A program made the translations under genes and the position numbers. Shown here one piece after another: positions 1 to 5,256 of a DNA stretch of 13,571 nucleotides (its first letter is position 1; each line of letters opens with the position of its first letter). The notes under the pieces are model-generated. The model ran no database searches, was not told the origin of the DNA, and saw nothing but the letters and a program-made list of their open reading frames with translations. Location of the stretch: assembly GCA_029821215.1 (NCBI GenBank), contig JALGTV010000016.1, positions 1 to 13,571 of the forward strand. The letters are read 5' to 3'. The stretch is from Candidatus Zipacnadia bacterium (lineage in GTDB: Bacteria > Armatimonadota > Zipacnadia > Zipacnadales > Zipacnadaceae).

Positions 1-139
1 GCTGCCCGTCAGCCGGTTCGGCCAGCGGGCTGCCGGTCGCAGCCAAAACAGTGACTACAATGGTGGTAAGCCACCAAGCCAGAGGTAGACGAGACGAAAA
101 GGCCACAGTACCTGTGATGCTTTGATGCGGTAGTTTCAT
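1..139 (-). CDS. Secreted protein, N-terminal fragment (cut by window edge)
   Basis: Reading the minus strand from the ATG at 139-137 gives 46 codons without a stop up to the window edge. The residues form a classic signal peptide: a short positive start (MKLPHQ), an Arg at residue 17, then a hydrophobic stretch from about residue 18 to 36 containing LAWWLTTIVVTVLAA, and a small-residue region ending near GSPLA before EPADGQ, a plausible signal peptidase I site. The start lies 25 nt after the stop of the gene at 165-803 on the same strand, so the two are probably co-transcribed. No strong Shine-Dalgarno sequence precedes this ATG (a GGTGA sits about 16 nt upstream), so the exact start is uncertain. 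Nothing of the mature protein is visible and no function can be given. Confidence 0.6.
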   Translation of the reverse strand, partial: MKLPHQSITGTVAFSSRLPLAWWLTTIVVTVLAATGSPLAEPADGQ

Positions 140-164
140 AATCACAGCGATGAAGTCACCCAGT

Positions 165-803
165 TCAGGTTTTATCCTGGGCCGACCGATATCGGAGGTA
201 TTCCAGGGCTACTACCGGGCCGGGCACATTACAATAGGTGGCAATTCGGTCCAGTATTCGGTCAAGCTGCCGGCTGTGAAGGTCCTGGGCCTCAGGGTCC
301 TGCTGGCGGGCCTTTTGTTCGGTTTCCCATATCAGCGGCAGTGCCTGGGTGAGCAGTTGAGCCAGATCAATACTGCGCGCCCGCGCCCGGGCGCCAGTGA
401 ATATTTGGTTAATCTGCTGGCCACCTTCGCGCCATATATTGATGGCGGTCTGCCCGGCGGCGCGAGTACGCGCGGCACTGACAGTGGTCTCGGCTACCGC
501 TTGCTCTCTTTGCTGCAGCCGCTGCCAAGCCTCCTGAGTGGTGCCACTGATAACCCGCAGGTCCAGGCGGCGACCGGCCAGCGACTCCAATATCTGTTGA
601 AGACGAGTCTTATTGGCCGCCGTCTCCAGATAGCTGGCATGCTGCATCTGCCCGGACGGCAGCCCCAGTATCAGAGTATCAGCGTCAATAGTGATAGGCT
701 GGACAGCAGCGGCGGCATCCCACAGGGCGCGATTTATCTCCCCTGCCCGCAACATATCTTGAGCCTGCTGCCACAACTGCTGAACGTCAAGCTCTTCAGT
801 CAT
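165..803 (-). CDS. Hypothetical protein with DnaA-N-like amino-terminal region
   Basis: A 212-residue protein on the minus strand. The ATG at 803 is chosen because a clean GGAGGT lies 7 nt upstream. A longer reading frame starting at 890 has no such site and would run through a dispersed hairpin repeat. Residues 8-90 (LWQQAQDMLRAGEIN..., then LWDAAAAVQPITIDADTLILGLP and a later LDLRVI) resemble the general pattern of the DnaA N-terminal domain: a helix beginning LWxxA, a strand with a hydrophobic LxLxxP, a helix, then a final strand. This is a weak pattern match only. No AAA+ domain follows. The second half is Gln/Arg/Ala-rich, predicted helical, with many charged residues and no membrane segment, so the protein is probably cytoplasmic. 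It precedes a signal-peptide gene in the likely operon. Function unknown. Confidence 0.75.
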   Translation of the reverse strand: MTEELDVQQLWQQAQDMLRAGEINRALWDAAAAVQPITIDADTLILGLPSGQMQHASYLETAANKTRLQQILESLAGRRLDLRVISGTTQEAWQRLQQREQAVAETTVSAARTRAAGQTAINIWREGGQQINQIFTGARARARSIDLAQLLTQALPLIWETEQKARQQDPEAQDLHSRQLDRILDRIATYCNVPGPVVALEYLRYRSAQDKT

Positions 804-853
804 ATACGTTACCTCCGATGCGCGGACTCCCATCAACACTGTTGCAAAAACTG

Positions 854-877
854 GTAGGAGGGGCATCCCTGCCCCGA
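854..877 (+). repeat. Dispersed palindromic repeat, copy 1
   Basis: GTAGGAGG followed by arms GGGGCA/TGCCCC around a TCCC loop, then GA. It matches the minus strand of 2775-2802 at 22 of 24 positions. The two differences are opposite each other in the stem (C-G there, G-C here), so base pairing is kept. The outer GTAG/CTAC stem of the other copies is lost here. Confidence 0.6.
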
Positions 878-900
878 TTGGTGTTGCCAAAGTCCTCCTG

Positions 901-930
901 CCGCCTTCGCTACTAAAGTAGCTTCGGCGG
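901..930. repeat. Palindromic repeat with two-part stem
   Basis: CCGCC (901-905) pairs with GGCGG (926-930) and GCTAC (909-913) with GTAGC (918-922), around a TAAA loop, with TTC facing TTC between the two stems. There is no U-run after it on either strand, so it is not a typical terminator. It looks like an intergenic palindromic repeat; only this copy is in the window. Confidence 0.5.
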
Positions 931-994
931 ACGAGTCCCGCCTCCCGCGTAGCGCAGGCCTTCGCCCGTCCACCTACGCGATAAAGAACATTCA

Positions 995-1039
995 GAGGGT
1001 ATCCTCTGTGTCCTGAGCTTGCCGAAGGGTGCCCCGATA
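995..1039 (+). repeat. Dispersed repeat, CCTGAGC/CGAAGGG type, copy 1
   Basis: About 45 nt that align with 11309-11354: GAGGG, a short variable hairpin loop, CCTCT, then CCTGAGC, CGAAGGG and TGCCCCGATA, with only a few changes. The two copies lie in different intergenic gaps over 10 kb apart and in the same orientation. The CCTGAGC...CGAAGGG core resembles a short repeat that recurs in intergenic DNA of many uncultured bacteria. Its role is unknown. Confidence 0.6.
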
Positions 1040-1103
1040 TGCGTCTATGTTTGACCGATCAATATTGCATATTTTACTCTTGCATCCAGCCCATGATTAC
1101 CTC

Positions 1104-1115
1104 TTGCAACAGTCT
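1104..1115 (+). promoter_or_regulatory. TTGCAACAGTCT motif upstream of the pyk promoter
   Basis: The twelve bases TTGCAACAGTCT end 19 nt before the -35 hexamer at 1135. The same twelve bases occur at 9352-9363, 16 nt before the -35 hexamer of the protease promoter. This could be a shared activator or repressor site or the conserved end of a repeat. The sequence alone does not decide. Confidence 0.35.
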
Positions 1116-1134
1116 CACCAAATGAGCGCTGCAG

Positions 1135-1163
1135 TTGACAGTATACCTCACAGCTATTAGTAT
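1135..1163 (+). promoter_or_regulatory. Predicted sigma70-type promoter for pyk
   Basis: A perfect -35 hexamer TTGACA (1135-1140), a 17-nt spacer and a -10 hexamer TAGTAT (1158-1163, four of six consensus bases including both ends). Transcription would start near 1170, giving a leader of roughly 90 nt before the pyk ATG at 1259. The pyk ribosome binding site AGGAGG (1243-1248) lies 10 nt before that ATG. Confidence 0.6.
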
Positions 1164-1258
1164 CTGAAGGTAGTGGGATTATAGCACAGGATTACCACTG
1201 TGTAAATAATATCGGCTGGGCACCCGGTAGCACACCAAGGCGAGGAGGGCGATGATTT

Positions 1259-2692
1259 ATGCCAACCCAGACTCCTACCAAGATTGTCTGTACACTGGGC
1301 CCCGCATCAACTGACCAAGATACGATGGCGGAGCTGATAGCGGCTGGTATGGATGTCGCTCGCATCAACTTCTCTCACGGCGATCATGCTGAGCATCTCA
1401 CCAGGCTCCAGACTCTGCGGGGATTGACCGAAGGTAACGGCAGCCATATCGGAGTCATTGGCGACCTGCAGGGGCCCAAGATTCGCACTGGCACCTTGCA
1501 GGACAATTCGCCGGTGACCCTGGTGCCCGGGCAGCAACTGATAATAACTACCCAGCCAACAGCCGGCAATCGCCATAAAGTATCTACTACTTACCAGCAA
1601 TTGCCCCAGGATGTCCAGGTGGGCAAACGTATATTGTTGGATGACGGTCTGCTGGAGCTGCAGGTGGTGGACACCAGTGCCACTGAGGTGGTGTGCGAGG
1701 TGATTGTCGGCGGCACATTAGGCGAGCATAAGGGCATAAACCTGCCGGGGGTGCGGGTCAGTGCCCCCTCACTAACGGAAAAAGACCGGACCGACTTGGA
1801 ATTCATCCTCAACCATGATTTTGATTATGTGGCCCTCAGCTTTGTTAGATCAGCCGACGATGTGCGCCAGCTCAAGCAGTTGATCGCCGCTGGCGATGGG
1901 GACCTACCGGTTATTGCCAAGTTGGAGCAGCCGGAGGCCATGGACGAGCTGGACGAGATAGTGGCGGAGGCAGCCGCAGTTATGGTGGCCCGTGGCGATC
2001 TGGGTGTGGAGCTGCCGCCGGAGGACGTACCAATTCTGCAAAAGCGCATCATTGCCACCTGCTCTCGGCTGCGCAAGCCGGTGATAATTGCCACCCAAAT
2101 GCTGGATTCAATGCGCGAACACCCCCGTCCCACTCGGGCTGAGGCCTCTGATGTCGCCAATGCCATTTTTGACGGCACCGATGCGGTGATGCTATCCGGA
2201 GAGACGGCAGTCGGTCGCTACCCGGTAGAATCAGTGCAAATGATGCGCCGGATTGCAGCGGCGGCTGAGCGGGAACAGATGAGGGGTAAACATCTGCGCA
2301 CTGAAGCCGGGACGGGGGCCGAATTCTTAGACTTTGCCGATGCTCTTAGCCGCGCGGCGGCGCGGACCGCCGAGGTAGTACAGGCCAAGGCTATAGTCGC
2401 CTTCACCCAGTCAGGCTCAACTGCCCGTCTGGCCTCCAAGTGTCGGCCCCACGTACCCATTATTGCCGCCACGCCGCTGCCGGGCACTGCCCGCCGATGT
2501 AGTCTGTACTGGGGTGTGCAGCCTATGATTATCCCACCGGCCGATGATACTGACGAGATGATTGAAAAGGTGGCTCAGCAGGCCCGGGCCAGCGGTCTGG
2601 TCAAGTCGGGGGATGCTATCGTCATTACCGCTGGCACTCCCATTGGGAAACCGGGCACCACTAATATGATGAAGTTACAGGTCATCAGCTAA
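1259..2692 (+). CDS. pyk: Pyruvate kinase
   Basis: A 477-residue protein that transfers phosphate from phosphoenolpyruvate to ADP in the last step of glycolysis, in the cytoplasm. The full family layout is present: TKIVCTLGPAS (7-17), the substrate-binding ARINFSHG (34-41), GDLQGPKIRTG (68-78) leading into the B lid domain to about 170, the catalytic Lys221 in VIAKLE, the metal-binding region VARGDLGVELP (243-253), then IIATQMLDSM (276-285) and VMLSGETAVGRYP (310-322). The C-terminal regulatory domain (about 350-477) has TQSGSTAR (383-390) and ends in the usual PGTTNMMK pattern. QPEA follows the lysine motif where many family members have the N-x-x-G form. The length is normal and no residue known to be essential is missing. 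The start has AGGAGG 10 nt upstream. It is probably transcribed alone, with two hairpins after it. Confidence 0.97.
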   Translation: MPTQTPTKIVCTLGPASTDQDTMAELIAAGMDVARINFSHGDHAEHLTRLQTLRGLTEGNGSHIGVIGDLQGPKIRTGTLQDNSPVTLVPGQQLIITTQPTAGNRHKVSTTYQQLPQDVQVGKRILLDDGLLELQVVDTSATEVVCEVIVGGTLGEHKGINLPGVRVSAPSLTEKDRTDLEFILNHDFDYVALSFVRSADDVRQLKQLIAAGDGDLPVIAKLEQPEAMDELDEIVAEAAAVMVARGDLGVELPPEDVPILQKRIIATCSRLRKPVIIATQMLDSMREHPRPTRAEASDVANAIFDGTDAVMLSGETAVGRYPVESVQMMRRIAAAAEREQMRGKHLRTEAGTGAEFLDFADALSRAAARTAEVVQAKAIVAFTQSGSTARLASKCRPHVPIIAATPLPGTARRCSLYWGVQPMIIPPADDTDEMIEKVAQQARASGLVKSGDAIVITAGTPIGKPGTTNMMKLQVIS

Positions 2693-2724
2693 GACGCTTG
2701 GCATGATGAGCATTAACTTGCACT

Positions 2725-2752
2725 CTACGAGGGGCGTCTTCGCCCCGAGTAG
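2725..2752. repeat. Dispersed palindromic repeat, copy 2
   Basis: CTAC (2725-2728) pairs with GTAG (2749-2752) and GGGGCG (2731-2736) with CGCCCC (2741-2746), around a TCTT loop, with GA facing GA between the two stems. It shares the plan of the copy at 2775-2802: four-pair outer stem, GA/GA internal loop, six-pair inner stem, four-base loop. It sits 33 nt after the pyk stop and could stall or end transcription, but there is no U-run. Confidence 0.55.
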
Positions 2753-2774
2753 CTTAAGGAAAAATCACAGCGGG

Positions 2775-2802
2775 GTAGTCGGGCCAGGGATGGCCCTCCT
2801 AC
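2775..2802 (-). repeat. Dispersed palindromic repeat, copy 3
   Basis: On the minus strand: GTAG, GA, GGGCCA, TCCC loop, TGGCCC, GA, CTAC. It is inverted relative to copy 1 at 854-877 and differs from it in the core by one compensated base pair. It ends only 6 nt before the ATG at 2809, so the element may have displaced the original ribosome binding site of the next gene. Confidence 0.6.
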
Positions 2803-2808
2803 AACAGG

Positions 2809-3384
2809 ATGCGTGATTACCGAGATATGCACTGGCATATGGCCGATGAGGAGATAGCTTACACCGGCAAGGAGCTACGCTCCCTGTGGATCGCCCAGAC
2901 CTTTAACCTGTATGGTGATGCCATCGTGGGCTTTGTCGGGCAGTGCCAGGTGACAATAGAGGATATGGTTGACCAGGCCGATGTCCAGCGCGGAGTAGGC
3001 ATCAAAGCAGCGTCAATGTTGCACTTTATTGCCGAGCACTTTGATGATAGTCTGGAGCAAGCCATCCTGCGCCAGCGGTTGCTGGTGTGCCTGACCAGCG
3101 AGATTTTGTGCCAACAGCAACCCGACCTCAAGTTAGATCGCCGCGGCGATGACCTGTTTGTGGGAGACCGCAAGCTATCGGTGTCCATCGCTACCGCCTC
3201 GCCGGTCTCAACCCTCATCCACCTGGGCCTGAACATTAATCCTACCGGTGCGCCGGTGGCGGCGGTGGGGCTGGAGGAGCTGGACCTACACGCCGCCCAG
3301 ATAGCACCAGAAGTGATGCAGGCTTACGTTACAGAGATGGAATCCTGCGCTGCGGCTCGCTCTAAGGTCAGGGGAGTGCCTTAA
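2809..3384 (+). CDS. DUF366 family protein
   Basis: A 191-residue protein matching, from memory, the conserved pattern of DUF366, a family of unknown function found in archaea and some bacteria: DEEIAYTGKELRS (13-25), GDAIVGF (36-42), MLHFIAEHFD (70-79), RQRLLVC (88-94), GDDLFV (113-118) and the long signature KLSVSIATASPVSTLIHLG (122-140). No signal peptide or membrane segment is visible. The stop is 1 nt before the GTG of the QueE-like gene, so translation is likely coupled, and the pair is followed by an HgdB-type gene. The start is uncertain: ATG 2809 has only AGG directly before it, and ATG 2827 or 2839 are possible, because family members usually begin a few residues before DEEI. A hairpin repeat ends at 2802. 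The reaction is unknown; context suggests a link to 7-deazaguanine or radical SAM chemistry (inference). Confidence 0.85.
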   Translation: MRDYRDMHWHMADEEIAYTGKELRSLWIAQTFNLYGDAIVGFVGQCQVTIEDMVDQADVQRGVGIKAASMLHFIAEHFDDSLEQAILRQRLLVCLTSEILCQQQPDLKLDRRGDDLFVGDRKLSVSIATASPVSTLIHLGLNINPTGAPVAAVGLEELDLHAAQIAPEVMQAYVTEMESCAAARSKVRGVP

Positions 3385-3385
3385 A

Positions 3386-4144
3386 GTGGCCCCGCTGACC
3401 GCGCCTATCCACGAAGTCTTCTGCTCGGTTCAGGGTGAGGGGCCATTGGTGGGGGTACGACAGGTTTTCGTTCGCTTCCAGGGCTGTGACCTGACCTGCC
3501 GGTACTGCGACACACCTGCCGCCCGCACTGTCGGCGGCCCCTGCCACATCCGCCAAGGTCTGAGCAATGAGTCGTCCGTGGAAGTAGAGAACCCAGTGGA
3601 CTGCGAGAAGCTCCTCCCAATCATAGATAACCTGGCTGGTGAGCATCGCCCCGCCTACCATTCCGTAGCCCTGACCGGCGGAGAGCCGCTGCTTTATCCG
3701 GACTATGTAGCCGCCCTGTCTGAGCATCTGCATCAGGCGGGTCATAAGGTCTATCTGGAAACAGCGGGGCATCTGCCCCAGGCGTTGGCAGTAGTGATAG
3801 AGAATATTGACTGGGTGGCTATGGATTTCAAGCTGCCTTCCACTATGATGGAGCCGGTGGCGCCGGCGGCTTTCAGCGAATTTCTGCAAATTGCTCGGCA
3901 GCGCGGCTGCTTGGTAAAGATTGTAGTCACCAGCGACGTGAGCAGTGAGGAGTTACTGGCGGCCTGCCAGGTCATAGCTGAAGTAGACAGCAATGTTCCG
4001 GTAATCCTCCAGCCAGTGACACCAGTTGGCGGCTGCCGTCCACCACAACCTATAACGCTATTGGAGTGGCAGCTTTTGTGTAGCAGGCTCTTAGATGACG
4101 TGCGCATAATTCCTCAGTGCCACCGATTGTTGAACGTGAGATAA
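3386..4144 (+). CDS. queE: 7-carboxy-7-deazaguanine synthase-like radical SAM enzyme (QueE type)
   Basis: A 252-residue radical SAM protein. QueE turns 6-carboxy-tetrahydropterin into 7-carboxy-7-deazaguanine on the way to queuosine or other deazapurines. Seen here: EVFCSVQGEGPLVG (10-23), the iron-sulfur loop GCDLTCRYCDT with Cys34, Cys38 and Cys41 (CX3CX2C), the SAM-binding TGGEPLL (97-103), YLETAGH (123-129), WVAMDFKLPS (143-152) and a C-terminal VRIIPQCH, all typical of QueE. The start is GTG at 3386, with GGGGAG (3371-3376) 9 nt upstream and the DUF366 stop 1 nt before. The next gene starts 6 nt after its stop. None of QueC, QueD, QueF or FolE is in the window, so the product could feed queuosine made from genes elsewhere or a different deazapurine or modified pathway set by its neighbours. 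Confidence 0.88.
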   Translation: MAPLTAPIHEVFCSVQGEGPLVGVRQVFVRFQGCDLTCRYCDTPAARTVGGPCHIRQGLSNESSVEVENPVDCEKLLPIIDNLAGEHRPAYHSVALTGGEPLLYPDYVAALSEHLHQAGHKVYLETAGHLPQALAVVIENIDWVAMDFKLPSTMMEPVAPAAFSEFLQIARQRGCLVKIVVTSDVSSEELLAACQVIAEVDSNVPVILQPVTPVGGCRPPQPITLLEWQLLCSRLLDDVRIIPQCHRLLNVR

Positions 4145-4150
4145 GTTAAA

Positions 4151-5149
4151 ATGGCTGAAGTCGGGCTGACGACAACCATTCCGGTAGAGGTAATATTGGC
4201 GGCGGGTGAGACGCCGGTTGACCTGAATAACATCTTCATCACTGACCCCGATCCGCAAGCCCTGGTCAATCAGGCGGAGCTGGACGGCTATCCCCGCAAT
4301 GCCTGCGGATGGGTTAAAGGGATATATGCGGCGGCCCTGCGCCGGGGCATTAAGAGGATGGTGGCGGTAACCCAGGGCGACTGCACTCAGACTCACGCCC
4401 TGATGGAGACCCTGCAGGCCGCCGGAGTGGAGATTATCCCCTTTGCCTACCCGTATGACCGTGATAGGCAACTACTGGGGGCGCAGATTGAGCGGTTTAT
4501 GGATCACCTGGGCGTGGATGAGGACCAGGTCCACCAGGTCCGAGAGAAGTTGCGGCCAGTGCGGGAGCTAATAGGGCGCATTGATGAGCTAACCTGGAAG
4601 GAGGGAAAAGTTACCGGGGCCGAGAATCATTATTATCAAGTGTGTTGCAGTGATTTTAATGGCAATGTAGAAACATTCTTCCAGGAGGCCCAACAATTCT
4701 ATCAGCAGGCCAGGCAGCGGCCGGCGCGGCACCCGCCGATAAGGTTGGGCTTTATGGGTGTGCCGCCGATAATTACCGACCTGTACAAGTTCATTGAGAG
4801 CCGGGGGGCACCAATTGTCTACAACGAGACCCAGCGGCAGTTCACTATGATTGACAGCTTGGATGAGGACCTGGTAACCCAGTACCAACGTTATACGTAT
4901 CCGTATGATGTATTCGGGCGGATTGCTGATGTCAACCGGCAGGTGAAGTTGCGCCGCCTGGACGGGGTAATTCACTACACCCAGACCTTCTGCTTCCGGC
5001 AGATAGAGGACCTGCTGATTAGGCCGCGGGTGAACTGCCCGGTGCTGAGCCTGGAGGGCGACCGGCCCGGGCCACTGGATGCCCGCAATAAGCTGCGCCT
5101 GGAAGCATTCGTGGAAATGCTGCACATGCGCGGAAGACAACCAAGTTAG
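4151..5149 (+). CDS. 2-hydroxyacyl-CoA dehydratase (HgdB/BcrC) family iron-sulfur protein
   Basis: A 332-residue protein of the family that includes the dehydratase subunits HgdB and FldB, benzoyl-CoA reductase BcrB/BcrC and double-cubane cluster proteins. Visible marks: NACGWVKG (50-57, Cys52), TQGDCTQT (74-81, Cys78), a Cys165-Cys166 pair, YTQTFCFRQIEDLLI (276-290, Cys281) and the C-terminal LSLEGDRPGPLDARNKLRLE (299-318) before AFVEML. Cys52, Cys78 and Cys281 are the likely ligands of a [4Fe-4S] or larger cluster. It is shorter than many dehydratase subunits. No second subunit and no ATP-dependent activase (HgdC/BadF type) lies in the window, so a role in acyl-CoA dehydration is not supported. 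As the third gene of a tight run after a DUF366 protein and a QueE-like enzyme, it may supply low-potential electrons (inference). A weak ribosome binding site suggests translational coupling. Confidence 0.85.
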   Translation: MAEVGLTTTIPVEVILAAGETPVDLNNIFITDPDPQALVNQAELDGYPRNACGWVKGIYAAALRRGIKRMVAVTQGDCTQTHALMETLQAAGVEIIPFAYPYDRDRQLLGAQIERFMDHLGVDEDQVHQVREKLRPVRELIGRIDELTWKEGKVTGAENHYYQVCCSDFNGNVETFFQEAQQFYQQARQRPARHPPIRLGFMGVPPIITDLYKFIESRGAPIVYNETQRQFTMIDSLDEDLVTQYQRYTYPYDVFGRIADVNRQVKLRRLDGVIHYTQTFCFRQIEDLLIRPRVNCPVLSLEGDRPGPLDARNKLRLEAFVEMLHMRGRQPS

Positions 5150-5177
5150 CATGCCACCGTATTAAGTTCATATTGAC

Positions 5178-5256
5178 AAGGAAAGTGAGCAGTATGAAGA
5201 AGATGGCAGTGGATAAACCCATTAGCAAAATGGTTATTGGCGAGGAGAAATTGCCG
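5178..5256 (+). other. Remnant of a paralogue of the gene at 6574, now the 5' end of the SGNH gene
   Basis: 5178-5210 (ribosome binding site, ATG and first codons) matches 6558-6590 at 32 of 33 bases. The next stretch, 5221-5256, matches 7039-7074 at 31 of 36 bases, and the joining 5209-5220 also aligns with 7027-7038. In protein terms MKKMAV is joined to DKPISKMVIGEEKLP, matching residues 1-6 and 153-167 of the downstream protein. About 146 codons between the two parts are missing. The differences are mostly single substitutions, so this is an old event rather than an assembly slip. Confidence 0.7.

Larger units (their letters stand above)
838..1113. repeat. Hairpin-rich intergenic block framed by a 10-bp inverted repeat (MITE-like)
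   Basis: The left end reads ACTGTTGCAA (838-847) and the right end TTGCAACAGT (1104-1113), perfect inverted copies of each other. Between them sits a chain of hairpins: 860-875, 901-930, a CGCGTAG/CTACGCG pair (946-952 with 974-980) and CAGAGG/CCTCTG (993-1008), then a copy of a repeat seen again at 11309-11354. There is no convincing coding frame and no clear target-site duplication. The block fills most of the 455-nt gap between two divergent genes. It may be a non-autonomous mobile element or simply several repeats accumulated in one gap. Confidence 0.4.

Noticed and set aside
150..857. Long plus-strand frame opposite the minus-strand gene at 165-803
   Set aside because: No ribosome binding site or recognisable domain; the minus frame has GGAGGT, coherent helical composition and a likely operon partner.
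1051..1079. TTGACC at 1051 as a second upstream pyk promoter
   Set aside because: No convincing -10 hexamer at 16-18 nt; the TTGACA/TAGTAT pair at 1135-1163 is much better.
2725..2802. The two hairpins after pyk as intrinsic terminators
   Set aside because: Neither has a following U-run on either strand, and they match repeats in other gaps; a terminator role cannot be shown.
5173..5178. TTGACA just before the SGNH gene as a -35 box
   Set aside because: It overlaps the ribosome binding site region and no -10 follows at a usable distance before the start codon.
5209..5219. GTGGATAAACC shared with the start of the methyltransferase gene at 7500-7510
   Set aside because: Only eleven bases with no similarity on either side; better explained by similar codons for VDKP.
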